From Apostichopus japonicus (Eukaryota > Echinodermata > Holothuroidea > Aspidochirotida > Stichopodidae), in NCBI RefSeq assembly GCF_037975245.1, contig NC_092567.1:17570876-17634875 (forward strand): 64,000 bases of DNA, given 5' to 3'. The notes under the pieces are model-generated. The model had not been told where the DNA came from, did not search any database, and worked only from the letters and a program-made list of their open reading frames with translations. The number at the start of each line of letters is the position of its first letter. Positions within the stretch are counted from its first letter, which is position 1. The position numbers and the translations under genes are program-made. Of the stretch, positions 10,801-25,700 are shown in pieces.

Positions 10801-13800
10801 GTGCTGTGTAAGGCTATGAACATTCGGTTTCCTTGGTATAAATCATCTCATTATCACAGGATAAATTTTAAGGAAATATATTTTATGGAAAGTGCATATC
10901 CATGAAGATAAAGAACATTTTCTACGTATAAATCCTTCACAAACCAGACCATTTTCACGTGGACATATCCTAGGGTTGGTGTTTACCTTTATTTCTATTC
11001 ATGAATATACAGTACCTGGAATGAATATGCATTTAACGCTACACCCAATTATCCCCATTGTTGTTCACAAATATCCATAAATGGTCTTGTTTGTCAATGA
11101 TATTTGCAAAAGACCATAAGCCACTGAATGCTGTGTAAAAGCTATGAATATTCAGTTATACCTTCATTTATATCATGAATATTCAAAGGGCATGCATTCA
11201 TTGTTTCTGTACAAGGGGCATTTTGGGCTAAGATCAAGATCATCTCTAATGTTACAGTCTCGATGTAAGAGGATCGGGGATGAGAGCAATTTCGAGTTGT
11301 TTGGTTTTTGTGCCCAGGGCCAGGCTCCATCTTGGGTGGACTTTTGTCAAAGGCACAGTTTTCTGCTATGAAAGTTGTAATGCTTCCTTTAAAAAGTAAA
11401 AAAACAATATGTTTCTATCAATGTGTGACACCAATGAACATCTACTTTTTTTTGTGAATGATCATGTGGTTCAGCATATTTCACACTTCTTGATGCATTT
11501 TGGGGGCTTCTTTTTTTTTTGGCACCTGTGTCATTCTAATACTTACTCTGAATATTGGTACAATCTCACAATCATATTATTTTCAAGTATTTTCAAACTT
11601 CAATATTTTTCTTTCTCTCCCAGCCATTTTTTACCCTATCATGTATTAACTGTACTTGTTTAAAAACAAATTTCAAAATTTCAAATTTTTTGGAAAGTAA
11701 AAATAGAAAAGGGTCAACCTGTACTCTATTATTGCTGCAACAAAACTGGACTAGTCATGCTAATTCAGGTACACTGCCAAGAGATTTTAATATCAAATAA
11801 CCCTAAAACAAAAACATCAAAATTAACATAAAAATTTGGTTATGAGTTAGGCAAGGTTTTTTTTGGCGGGGTTGTCTACAGAATGTGTTCATAAGGTTTA
11901 TAGTATCCAGTCCACAGAATGCTCTATATGGACAGAAAACAAGAAAAATGATTGTCACAATAAAATTTTCTTCATCTTAAGCAAATCTTGCTGCAACTTA
12001 AAAATTAACGACATAGGGTCCGAAAAAGGAACTGTCATATTTTTATAAACTTGAACCCTTTAATAAAATAAAACAAACGTGATTTTGCATAAATTTGTAT
12101 GGGTTACCTTTTGAATTATTCATGATCGACTCAGGTATGGTGAATATTCATCATAGTGAATCAAGGAGAAATGATGCTACTTTACATGTCAGTACGAATC
12201 ACTTACATGTAATCACTGATCCATAAAGGATTAAGAATATTTAGTGGACTCTTCCACATTTCATTTACAAGTGGTATTTTTTTTTTTTCTTTTCTGCAAG
12301 TTTCTCTAAGTGGCCCTCCTGCTCAGGGATTGATTAACAGTAAGTAAGACATGACAACTTTGAGTAACTTAAAGTAATTCTAGTGAATATAAAAGCAATC
12401 ACAACTTCTTTATTTTTCAATATTTTGGTAATTTGGTATATTTTCCAGTATTTTATAAGCTGACAAAACGAACCTATTGGTGTTCTGTTACTATAATGTC
12501 TTACCCTTTTATTACATGAAACACGAACTGGAGACCCTTTTCTGGGCAAGTTGTATTTTGTTACTTTATACCAATGGGGTCGATCTGGATATAACCTGTG
12601 TAAGAGATATGTTTACTGTTTGAGAAACCTTATTGTGTTTCTGGATTTTTAAGGATGGAATTTAGACGTCCTACTGGTTCAGTGCCTGATTTCTAAGTTA
12701 AAATGTTCGGATGATTTTTTCTTATCTTTTTGTTGTTGTTGTGGAAAGTGATCTGAGGTATGTAAGTGAAAATAATTTAAAAAACGATGATAATAAATTG
12801 CTCAAAGACATGTAAGCTTGTTGATTCAGTTTAAGCATTTAACAGTAATTCAAATATTGAGCCATAGTATTTAAGTTGCATGATCATTTGACTGTCGTAA
12901 CACAAGCAAAGGTAATTAAAGGTGTCAATTTCAAAATTCAGATGCCACTACAGTTGTGTGACCTGCCATGTCTCAGACGACCTCCGACCTCAACATTGTG
13001 CCTCATTCACTTAACGACATGTTTATCATTCATTCATGTAGATAATGAATTGATGAGCTCTTCCATGACATTCAGAAGAATTTAAAAAAAAAACGTATCA
13101 AATTTTGGCACATGTGACTTCTTTTACGATCTGTGTAGGCCACTAGTTTATTGCTTGGGTCTGATGCATGCGGTGAGGAAGTTATTTTTTTTTTTTTTTT
13201 TTTTTTCATTTTAACAATATTTGTAAATATTATTAATGTAAAGTTGAATATAAAAAAGTCTATATATTTTATCCTTCCAAGGTGCTTTAAAGAGAGAGAG
13301 ACAGAGATGGGTTTTGGAAAAACCGGTTCTTACTTCAAACACAGCCAAACAATGCAACACTATTGATAGTAAAAACTATTTTAAAATTTTCATGTTTACA
13401 ATGGCTTTAAAAGCAAAATAAAATTATATGAGAGATAGATTTTAGAGGATTTCTGTAGCATTATATTGTCATTAGAATTTAAGTTTTTGTTTTTAAACGA
13501 TATCTGTCATTGAAACTTGGGAGTTGTAACAACCATATTTTTATTTCTTTTTTGGGGGGGGGGCAGGGGGGAGGGGGATGGTAAGCTTTGATTTATATCA
13601 CAACAACAACAGATTTTTAAAGTTGAGTTTGTGACAGAATTGATAATCGAAGCTTTATTACAGAGTTCTCTTCAGTCCTGCTTTTGTTAGAAAAGTCTGA
13701 CAAGGTTTGGGGGGGGGGGGGGGTAAGTGGTGTTATGAAGTTTCACTTTGATTTCTAGTTGACATGATTGGAATACATATATGTATGAGTGGTGGGTGGG

Positions 13801-16500
13801 GGGGGGGAATAAACTAAGGAACAGAACAGGGAAGGAGTCAGGAGAAGGTTAAAGAAAACTTTAAGCTGTTACTGAAATGTTATTGGTAACCTTTCATCAC
13901 CAACAATTACACCAGGAATGATCAAATTATGCCAAGAAAAAAAAGAGAAAAAAATTCCTTGGTTTGCCAATGAAAACATAAGGCATTGCACTAAGAATAT
14001 GTGTGTGACACAAAATTCTCAGTTAGTGCATTAAATGGGAGAAGAAAGAGTGGCTGTGGTTAAACCACATACATACCTTCGATCCCTTAGATTTGAAGGG
14101 TGTTAACATCCAATTATGTGTAAATATTGCATGATGTCACATTCAGACAATTTTGACAAATTTACAACCTATTGGTAAAAATATGACAATTATAAGTTTA
14201 GAACTTTTGAAGAATGTGTGAGTAGAAGTTAAAACCATTTATCAAACTTTCAATCCTTTGCAATTTGTGTTCTTTTAATGATTATTTTTTGGTCTTTTTA
14301 AGGTTTTGAAATCATTCTGCAGGGTGCCTTTAATTAGCGATTTAAAAATACTGAAGTTCATTTACTTGAATGAGGCAAGTGCTAAAATAGGATTGCAAAA
14401 AGAAGAGGTAGTGGGAGGGGGTGGGAGGGAGAAAGAGAGTTATAACAGTAATTTCATCTCTAACCTCTTTTTTTGTTGTGAATTTGGAATTAAAATTTTT
14501 CTATTTTTTGAACAAGATAGAGTTATACCATAAAAATTCATAGAATCAGTAAGTGTTAACATTCCATTTGATTTGTTGAACAGTATTTTTTTTTTTATAG
14601 ATTTGAACACTCTGCTCATATCTGTCATACATAAATGATATATATCCATTGGGGTTCTATGCTCATTGCTCTGTTGCTTCTTAAAGATGGCCAGACATTT
14701 CGCAAGGGAGCCATATACTTTTAAAATGTGTTTGATATATTTCTTTTTAATTTAGTTCAAAATAATAATGGCAAACAGACAGGGACAGTGAACTAAGGGG
14801 GGGGGGAGGGGGGTTGGGAAAGGGGGGGTTATGGAAAAGGGTGGATGAGAAACATAAGAGAGTACTCAGAATTAATACTTACCCATGTCTCTTTAACTTT
14901 TCTTGATGGTAATTTCATTATTCATGTAGTCAACAGTTTTATCCCAGTTACCTTATTTGCATCTTATTAAAAAAAAAATTAGCATTTCATAACAGATGAT
15001 TTCTAGTTGAACATCATGAAAGGTTATCATTAAAATCATTAAGTATCATTAAGAGGGATGAATATTCCTAAACCCTGTCAACTTATCTCAGTACAGAGAC
15101 AATTTAGATGTTTTAATTCTGCTCTCGTAAGTCTGTGTTGAACGTTGTCGTGGATCATATCCACATACCTGACTGAAGTTAGCAGCCACTAACAGCACAT
15201 ATGTAAACAAATACACATTGCTTATTATAGAGGGCAGCAATGCTAATTAAGCACTAACTGTAACAATCATAGCTGATAAATGTCATAATCCAATAGTTTT
15301 GAACGTAACCCATTGGTTTGAGGTGTGTGGATTTATCAGTGTCCAATTTTGCGAAGGGTCACAGGATCAAGTCTTGCAAATTTCAATAGCTCAAAATTTG
15401 TTCGTGAGAGGATGTAAATATTTGTCACCATAGCAACATTTTTTAATGTTAATATACATATTAGTTTCATGATGTAAATAGTCCTAATTTGCTGAATAAT
15501 AGCAGCTTCCATTCAAGTCCATATAGTTCTTCTTTCTTTTCATGTTTTTTTTTTCTTTCTTTTTCTTTTTGATTCAATCAGTTCACTACTTGCTTTCTGA
15601 TGTAAAACTCATCTTCTCTTTTTATGAAATTTCAGAAGAAAAAGGAAAATTTAAATAGTTGTGTAAAATATTTTATCATTTGTTTGCGTGTCACTTGTGA
15701 GCAGAAGAATGAATGTGTGCATGATTGATGTTTAAAGAAACAATATAGTTGTGTTTTACAGAAGCTAAGATGATCCAGTCTTGGGGTGGGGCACAAACTT
15801 TGAGGGGTGGTGGGACATATGACTTCGATTTGAGCGAGAATACCACAAAATTACCACAAAACTTCCCAGCGAAAATTAATCATGTCTGCAGTCTGTCATT
15901 TCTCACCCACGTGCATGTACACTATAATTGCACTTGAATTTCAACAACAGAGTACTTCTGACTGATTTACTTTTCCAAGAAATGCACTTTAAAAGGGCAC
16001 TTCTTGTAACAAGCCTGGACAGTAGCACTTTTTATTACCATAACAAAATTCAAAAAGGGGCAGTTGAGGGGCAAAAGGGGGCAGTCTTCACACAATTGAC
16101 CCCTCCCCCTGTTCATTGCGCCCTGCATTGTGTTCATACTGTTAAGTGTCATTATGTATGTCCAATTTCCAGCCCGACCATCACATCGCGAAGTTTATAC
16201 GCTTTTGTTATTACTGCAATTACCGAGCTTTATAGGGGAAGAAACAGTGTACCCGCATGTACGCGGGCTTAGTATCTTAGTGAAAATTGCGAGTGGAGCC
16301 CTCTAATCGTACCAAACTGCAACAGATTGACTAGAATTATTTGACCCTCGTCTTTAAGAAAAAAGCCCCTGTTATTTGTTACGTGATCCTCCCTCGAAAT
16401 TGTTGATTTCGACAGTACATAATGTTGAAAATTTGACACGGTACCGTAAAACTCACGTCTTCTAGATTGGCCTAGATGCGCTTTTCATGTTGCGGTTGGC
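7867..16500. other. Intergenic region, no gene recognised
   Basis: None of the short open frames here shows family motifs or good splice borders. Poly-G tracts occur at 13,553-13,580, 13,708-13,725, 13,793-13,808 and 14,799-14,828. A loosely repeated block (10,436-11,210) has several GAATATTC palindromes. The last 100 bases should contain the CECR2 promoter, but no TATA box is evident. Confidence 0.6.
10436..11210 (+). repeat. Diverged repeats with TGAATATTCA palindromes
   Basis: GCTGTGTAAGGCTATGAACA near 10,803 recurs as GCTGTGTAAAAGCTATGAAT near 11,130, each followed by a related 40-base stretch. ATCATGAATATTCA occurs at about 10,490 and 11,170. The small palindrome CCATACAATTGTATGG lies at 10,642. 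Origin unknown; it may be an old MITE. Confidence 0.35.
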
Positions 16501-16605
16501 ATGCTGAAGCTCCGATTGTCTATCCAGGCGATGCTAGTTAGCAGCCCCGACCAGAGTTCATTGCATTCTCCGTCTTGCAAGATACAAGCGGGGTCTCCTA
16601 AGAAA

Positions 16606-16743
16606 ATGAATCCCAGCCCAAGCAGAGAAAAGGACCATGATGTCTCACTTTGTACCATCCGATCATGGTGGAAAGTGCCCGCGATTTCTCATTTCTGTTC
16701 ACTGTTTCGAACGACTTTCAAGCTGCCAGACTTCGAAATCGAG
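16606..16743 (+). CDS. CECR2: CECR2 exon 1: start and first half of DDT
   Basis: 46 codons ending DFEIE, donor [26 protein letters not shown] is nearly identical to the vertebrate protein. The frame is open back to an ATG at 16,501, so the start could be earlier. Confidence 0.85.
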
Positions 16744-19700
16744 GTATATTTGTTGCACTTCTCGTTTATGTAGCATGTGCAAATCCTACTGTAGGCTGCT
16801 GTGGTTTGTCATTGGATAATGACCAATGTCAATTACACCGGGTTCGGTGTATCCTAACTACAAAGATACCAAAAATAGTGCACAGAATGATTAACACTAG
16901 GCTCTGTGTACCTACTGTGTATAACGTCTTGAACAAATTTGAGTAAAGCAGATAGTTATGTTCAGGCACTAAGTTAGACTAGCGGAATGTCTGAGGTAAT
17001 GCCATGTTTGGCTAATTAAAATTAATGATGAAAAAATGTTGATTTGTTGGATGTGCCAGGTTTACCATTTGTCAAATGCTAGGCTAGTTCACAGTAGCTT
17101 TCCTAGCCTAGGTCTAACTTAGGCCTAGGTACATGAAGCCTGACCTACACTAGGCCTGGGCCCAAAGTTAGCAAGCCGCTGAGGTTTTGGCCTAAGAACG
17201 CCATACTTACTAACTAAAAGCTGGGTTAGTGCTGTTACTGTATCAAAGCTCATGGTGGCATAAAAGTTAAAGTTGGTGTAATATTGCTCTTGAGTTGGAC
17301 GGGTGTAACATTGTCATTTTCTACAGTACGGCACCCAGGAAAGAACTTCAAAGGATACAGGTGCTGATCCTGTGTGGGGGTGTACAATCCCAATTTTAAA
17401 TCCCACAGAATTATTAGAGTATTTATTAGCACATCTTTGCATGTAGACTTAATTATAGACCTTATATTAGCCTAACTAAGCCTTATAATGCATCATTTCA
17501 TCTCTAAAACTCTAGCTTTTGTTTTGCCTTGGAAGACCCACCACCCCCTTGATGGAAGTCAGCTTGAACAAGGATCACATGGCTACAATGCTATTTTTCA
17601 AAATCCTTTTATCCACCCTTGGTTTAAACCTAAAGGCCCGGTCACACTACAGCAATATTTTATCGGAATACTGTCCGATTTTTCCGATTTTAGGCCGAAG
17701 AGTGAGATTAGTGTGTAGTGAATGTAATGAATGCAGTGGAATATTCGAAATACCTACTCCAAATCCGAGGGGTTCTGGAACGGACTACATTCTGAAGTGA
17801 CGTCACATCGAAAAACGATAAAAATCGGAAGAGAAATCGGATAGCTATCCGATAAAAGGAAACAGAGTCATTATCAAAAGTTAGGAGAGGGCTATTCCAC
17901 ATCGGAATGGCTCAACAGATAGCAAATCAGGTCCTTTATCACTGTGGCTAGAAGACCCGAACGAAAAACAGGCTGTTTCGATTCCTCCGGGAAAATCGGA
18001 TAGTATTCCGATAAAAAATTGGTATAGTGTGACCGGGCCTTTACATAGAGAGGATGACAAAATCCTATGTATGTAAAGAAAATGAGTGGGATTCACAGAA
18101 TTCCATTAGGAACACCATCAACATACACCCCAACCCCAAGATATTTGTAACATTTACATGATGAAAGTCAAGGTATCACTATCAGGCTTTCATGTAAAAT
18201 AATGAAATGGTTTTCTCAGTTCATTGTTACTGCTGTATGAAGGGATTGACTTTCCATTCGAAGGCCTTGGACTGAAGTTGGTTTGAACACCCATGGCTAA
18301 CCCTTCAAGTTAGTGCAAGAATAATCAAATTACAGTAGGAATGCAAGTATCTCCAGCTATAACTATAGTGATGTACAGTAGCATGTCAATTGATAAGTTA
18401 ATTTATTGATTTTTCAAATATAACTGACATTTGTTGCAACTTTACATATTCAGCACATATACTGTACAGTAGTATGCTCATATCTGAAGAACATGACAGG
18501 TTATTATAAATGTTTTGTTTTCATGCATTTTTTGCATCTATCCATTGGTGTGATTTCTTAGCAACTTAACATTGTATTATTGAGCTAATATCTGCCCTCC
18601 CCCTCCCCACCCCCCTCTGGTTGGTGTTATTATGCATACTGTAGTACTGTACATTAGATATACACCATTCAGTGCTTGAGTTATGTTTTTTCTTGCCAAT
18701 TCAGGAGCTAGAAGAGGCCTTATATCAGGATTCAGAAGCCTACAACAGCAGATTTGTGGTTGATCTCCTGACAGCTCTGCTAAAAGGATCGTTTGAAACT
18801 GAAGACATAGAGTATGCATTGCCTTGTTTTTATATATATTTTTTCACTTGTTACCATTTTCTGTTAAATTTTTTCTTGCCTTGTTGCTATTTACACAGTT
18901 GTAACAAATGGGAAGGGCAAAAGATGTGTTAAGATGTGGGCCGTTTGAGTGAACTTTCTTTACCTGTGGAGATGAACTCTGAGGAGTGTAACAATGGGAG
19001 ACCTGTAATTAGCAATGGAGGTGGAAAAGGAAAGAAAGGGGAGTAGGAAGAAAAAGCTGTGAATGTGGAAAGAAAGATGAGAGAGGAAGGAGGGTGGGTG
19101 GGAGGGGGGGGGAGGGATGGAACTTGACCTGCTGTACCCCAACAATTTCACCAAAGTATTATCCTATAATGTTCAGATGGATTTTAAAATTGAACAAATA
19201 TCCAAAAAGGGTTGGTTTATGACTGCAGAGTTTGGAGACAAAAGGAATTGTGCAACAACACAACCTGAAAGTGGGTCTTGTTGGATTGCAAAGCTATTTG
19301 TTATAAACACATTTTTGATTGGCTACCCATAGATGGTACAGTAGATGGGAAAGTACACGCGTTGAGTGGAGTTGCTAAATGGTGCTCACTCTGAACTGTT
19401 TTCTCTTTATTTCGTTTTAATTTTTTCTCTTTTAGCGACAGTAACTACAATGACTATTTGAGAGACATCTGTAACATTCACTGGGAGAAGGAGAACCGAG
19501 TGAATCCACTCAACAATGTAGACACTAGCTTCCAGTCCTTATCAACACTGATGAAGGTCGAGATCCTGTACACTCTCTGCGATTATAGATTAGACGCTAA
19601 TGACGTCAGTATCTTGAAGGTACAGTATAGTGACTTGTGATCTAAGGATTACAGGTTCGAGCCCTGGCCAGATCATTGCGTTGTGTCCTTGGGCAAGGCG

Positions 19701-22700
19701 CTTTATCTCCATTGCCTCTCTTCACCCAGGTGTATAAATGGGGACCTGCGAGGTAACTTGTAATTATAGTTGCGTGCGCCGGTTTGTGGCTGCACCCTAT
19801 GGGAAGTCCCCCGGGGGACACGTGGCTGTGGTGCACTGTGGTGCCCCAGGAGAGATTGACTGAATTGTGCACACTTTGGTGTGTGGGTGTGACAAGTTAC
19901 CAATGACCAGGGGTAATAATCAGCGCCTTGAGCACCCTGTAGGGTGGATACGTGCGCATTATAAATCTCTGTTATTATTATTATTATTATTAGAATCCAG
20001 CCTGTACACTGTGTTACACAATAAGACATAAAGGGAGGTGCAGTAGGAACATTTGAGAGATATCATTGATTTTGCAATTTTTAGCCTCGGTGATAGGAAA
20101 GGAGAATTAACTTGGATCTACAAGTGTGATATGTAGTACTGGACTGTTAATATATATATAAGCTCTTTCAAGTGTCCAACATCTATCTTTGACTAAATGT
20201 TTTAACTATGCTTGACAAATATTCTACAACTACTGTATGTATCAGTGACAATCTGATTTCTACTATTCTTGACAATCACCCCTGACAACTTATGTAACAA
20301 CTTTCCTTGACTAAAATGATTTTGACTACCCTTTACAACTGTCCAACCACTAATCCTTGACTCTTTCCCCCTCCTTCTCCCACCCCCCTGCCTCAATGTG
20401 TACTCCAATTAACTAGGTATCTCTATTACATTTTCTTCTTTTCAAAGGATTACGACGGAGAAACCCTGAGAGTTGAACGGTTGGGGGTAGACTCTAAGGG
20501 GGCGATCTACTGGTACTTCTACGGGACCCGTCTGTACCGGGAAGATATCCCACCGCCCCGTCCACCGAAGGCAAAACAAAAGAAGAGAAAGAAAAAGAAG
20601 AAAAGGTCAGGAAAGCCAAATGTTTTGTATTCTTTTTAGCTATTCATTGACTTTGTGTCACTGTGAAATGATCCATTTGATATTCAACTCGTAATTGGAT
20701 GTCCATCCCCCCCCCCCAGGAGATCCATGTGGCAAACAGCCATTTGTTCGCCACTGAAAATCCTTGTAGTTAAACATTTAAACGCAGAAAACATCTTGTC
20801 TCACAAATTTAAGGTATGGGGCGCCCCAGAGGGCGCTGTACGCATAGGTTCTCTTTTTGCCCAATCTGTACTGTTAAACGATAATTCTCTGAATTAAGGA
20901 TACACGATCACGGGAAAGAGCTTCCACGCCAGACGAACTTGCATTACCTATGCAGCTCCAGCGTTTCAGCAGAGGGCGCTGTCCGCATAGGTTCTCATTT
21001 TGCCCGATCTGTACTGTTAAACGATAATTCTCTGAATTAAGGATACACGATCACGGGAAAGAGCTTCCACGCCAGACGAACTTGCATTACCTATGCAGCT
21101 CCAACGTTTCAACAGAGGGCGCTGTCTGCATAGGTTCTCATTTTGCCCGATCTGTACTGTTAAACGATAATTCTCTGAATTAAGGATACACGATCACGGG
21201 AAAGAGCTTCCACGCCAGACGAACTTGCATTACCTACGCAGTGGATGATCGATGAGTTCTGGAGATTCACTGAATGAAAAACATGTTTCAGAAGAACACA
21301 ACTTAAGGTGCATAATGCAGTTAATTCAACTAGAGACTTTGAAAATAGGTTTCAAAAGATTCCTTCTTCAATAAGTAAAACCTAAGTTGTATAGATTCTA
21401 CTAGTGATCAACTCATGGTATCGCAACGATCTGTTGACTGCAGCTTGTCAAGTTTCGTGGAATTTGTTAGGAACTATATAACAGCGCCCTCTGTTGATAT
21501 GACTACCCACGATTCAGTTCGATTAATTGATCAGCCAGTTTTGACAATTTTCTTTTTCTCTAAATTGTCCTCCCACATAATGCTTCAAAGCACTCGTATT
21601 GACAGTACAGACAGTTCCTAACCTTTATCTGATAGAAACATGATATTCGTACTGCCAGTACTGATAATACAAGTGCTCTGAAAGCGGGACATGACACTCC
21701 AGTATATAGACAAAATTGTCGCAACTGGGGTGCATTGATAGTAACGTAACCTGTTGTGTCAGGTAGGTTTGACATGGACTGGTTGTGGTATTTGGTAGAC
21801 AGGTCAAAGGTTAAAGGTTAGACGTAGTCTTACATGTAGACAGACAAACATGTTAGGTTTCTAGCATGTTGTCTTTCTGTCTAGGCACAATGTACAACAA
21901 ATTTGAACTGTGCAATGTTTTGACATGACATGGTATTTCATATAGGTTTAATGTATGTCTAGGTCATCATTGCTTTCTGTCAGCGTATCCCCTAGGGACA
22001 ACAAAGAAAGTTCATGTGCTCCCAAAAATAGAGAATATCACCATTTATCCCGGACAGATCGTGGGGGAAGGGGAGGGGATATTGTTAGTGATAGTTTCGA
22101 CAGCACGTATGATAAGTGAGTGAGATGTTGATGAATTAGATTGACTTTCACAGAGCCCTATTCAAAGTGTGTTCATGTATCCCCCTCCCCTCCCCTTGGT
22201 GTATATGAACCGTAACTTGAGAAAGAATCAGCTGTTGCTGCATCAGTTGTTTGTTGGAGAGAAGAAGCCATTGACATGCATCTGAAATATGTATACAGAA
22301 TTCGTTGGTTGAACCAAAACATTAACTGAAATTGCTCATTCCAATAAACGATGGTCCAATTTTTTGACACATTTTTTTTGGGAGTCCCTGATGCCCATAA
22401 AGTACAGTCAATATGGTAGATGGATCCTAAAGTTGCAGGGTTCTCAAAACATGAACAAATTTTCATGAAGGTCATGGCCACTACCATTAAAAAGTGAAAT
22501 GTCTGTTGTGCTTGAAATTAGCTTAAAAATTCAACGCATAAAGTCTGTGTTGCTAACTTACGTAAAGTGTAATACGACCGATTTGTCAATCATGCCGAAT
22601 AATGTCCAAATGACTCACAGTGTAATAGCCAATATTGAAGCAGTGTTATTGACATTTGACCCGTAAGTTTATGGAATGACCTGGTTGTCGGGGCGGTTAT

Positions 22701-25700
22701 TTATGGTTTTCTGGCAGTGAGTTGCATGATTGTGGCAAGATATTGTTAGTTGAAGAAATATGACCTGTACTAGGCAAAAGCTTTAAAATAAAAAAAGTAA
22801 GAAATGAAAAGTAAGACAATAAAGACAGAAATATGAATTTAATAAATGTCTGACCTGGCTCACATTGAAATGTCGATATTGAAGCAACATTGACCCTTAA
22901 TTTATGAAATGAAATGATGCTCCTTCTATATTGAGAAGGGTCAAGGGTCATTTGCATACAGTTTCTGACAGAGATGATTGGGGCTAGATTTTGTTAGCTG
23001 TGTACATAGAGAAGTCTACTGTGGGCGAACCAAATCAAAACCAGAAATAGATAAATTAACGAGCAAATTTCAAGACAGGTATAATTACGACAAAAAACAA
23101 ACAATTTAGTTGTGGAAAGTCTATTATACCGCACATATACATGTAATGCTACGTGAAGCAATGCCACAAGTGATCTTTCAGAACTTCCAGAATGTATCTA
23201 CATGTTTGTATCTACTTGCATCTATAGTCTTATCATGTGGTGGTACTTGAGTTATCAATGTTTTTCCGGACTCAACTCAAGCCTAATGTTATACTGACCC
23301 ATTCTACCCTAACACAATACTTTCCATCAGGTGTTTTCTTCAAGCCTTACGGAAGAACTTGGCTATCAGTCAAAATATGGTCTCTGAGGATGAGGAAGAG
23401 TCAGTGTAAGCGCTGCATGTGTGTTTACCTGTATGTACGTGTGTATGTACGTACACGAGTGCGTGTGTGTTTGTACAAATTATGCATCCTAGCATGGAAC
23501 AAAAAAAGAGCATGGCTTCCTTCCTTCCGACAGTCTTTTCTTTTTTGTTGAAAAATAGTTGAATATGCGAGTCTTTTTTGTTGAAAAATAGTTGAAAATG
23601 CGAGTCTTTTTTGTTGAAAAATAGTTGAAAATGAGAGTCAAATGTTCTGTCAAAACCGCAGTTACTTTAAGGCTCTGTTTACTGTAATATTTGAATTCTC
23701 AACTAATTGTTTTATACGTCTCTTAACGATGATGACAGAGATGTTTAATGCTAGCTGGTTTATATTTTTCTAGGTGCTCTCCCCCCTCCCTTGTCCCCGC
23801 CCCACTTCCCACATACATACACACAAATAAACATGCTATTGGTTTTCTCCAGTGCAGTAATATTACTATTTATACCGTACCATCGAAGTTGATAACTCTG
23901 CAGAGAAAAATGAAACCCTAATGGTTTAGGAAGCATTGTGTAAGAAACTATGGTAGCTTGTAATGTCCATAAACTATACAGTCACTCTACATTAGGTTAG
24001 CCCCAAAACAGATGTTTGATGCCAAAACAACATTCGCCTTTCATAATGTACAAAAAAGTCTCAAACTGGTAAGAATTGTATTTTTATTTATATATAGGAA
24101 TTTTTATAGCGTAACAAAGCCAAATCGTCAGAGTCTAGTGGTACACTCTTTTGTTTCAATGAAACATATTCATGGTCATTCCATTAGGTTGGCTTGCAAT
24201 GGCTTATGAGGCTATATATTTGAAATCGTAGTGAGTTGGAAAATCCAGAACAATGAAAAAACTTCCAGCCTGCACCGGGATTCAAACCCCGGCCTCCCGC
24301 TTCATATGTGGACACCCTAACCACTAGGCTATGGATGCTGATTGTATGTTCAGAGGTTCGAAACCCGTTAGGAAGATCGTAATTCCACTGTAGGCGTTTG
24401 TCACCTGTATCGAAAAATACCATTCTGTTTTCGTGATATATTTGCCTTACTTTAGAGATCAAACATGATGCTAACCATCTCGAAATCATATGTGATTCCT
24501 AAAGCTGGATCTCAAAAGATATATATATATTGGTAGTGATATACATAGCTGGAATCATCAGGGAAAATTTCAACAGCAGCTGCATTTTGATGGTACATAA
24601 CTGTATCCAAAGTTTTATGAAGTTCCCCTGATGTGGATGTATTGCATTGTAATACATTTTCTAAACTCACAGGTTATTTCTACATCAAACAGGTATATCT
24701 CTCTCAAGTCTCTTCACCTTGCTCTTCAAATGAAACATGATGATAAACTCTATATCGTACCAGGGGGGGGGGATGTGGGGGGGTAACCTTGAACACCTCC
24801 TTCTTGCCAAGATACTGTACAGCCATTAGGGTCTGTCTGCATGAAATATCCTGCCTTTTAAAAAAAATAAAAACTCCCCCCCCCCGCCCCCCAAAAAAAA
24901 ATATTTCTATGCTTCCCGATGATGTGGCACTTGTGTATGTAACAGTATTGAAAGAGTGAACCTAATGAACACAACGTCCACTTTATCAGTATATAATATA
25001 ATAAATGAACTAATGGTTTAATATTCCTTGATATCTCTAAACCAAGCAAATGTGAAAGAACACAAGATGTAAACATCTAGTCTGGGAAGCTATGAGTTTT
25101 TGCTTATTGTGTGTTACTTTGCTCGTTGGATTATTATATTGGCCGAAATGTCTTAACCTTACAGTATACACTAAAGTTGCACTTTAAAATCTGCTTCTGT
25201 ACAGTAGTATCAAATAATTAATGCACTTCTAGAAAACCTGCACTTTTTTTGGCAAATTTTTGCTTTGCTTTCCTGAAAGAAAATTCCTTGTCTCCCATTT
25301 TGCACTTTGTACAATTTCTCTTGCACCTTTAGAAAATATCTGCAAACATCTGTGAAACATATATACAAAAGTCAGTAGAATCAACTCATGATAATTACCT
25401 TGTTAATTAAACAAGTGAAAGGAAATTATGAAAGAAATGTTGATGCGATTGTCTGTCTGCCCTATTTTGTTTTTTGAGTAACTATTGATTTACATTCAAT
25501 TAAATAGTTTTTATTGCTATATATGTATATACATACAGTGCATTCTGCAATATGAGAAAAGTACTGGTGACAACAAATTCAGCCTCAATTAATGTTGACA
25601 TCAGCAGTAACTCCCTCAGTAAGATTCATGTCTTGGAAAAACTTTAGGAAGGAGTTCTATTTTGCCCGGTTGAATAAAATACGCTCTGTAGGTTGGTTAA

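Noticed and set aside
15928-16272. A 114-codon frame just upstream of CECR2
   Set aside because: No motif, low-complexity codon use and no splice borders leading into CECR2 exon 1.
24261-24340. Functional tRNA gene
   Set aside because: A and B boxes are present but a full cloverleaf with an anticodon stem could not be drawn; a SINE head or pseudogene is more likely.
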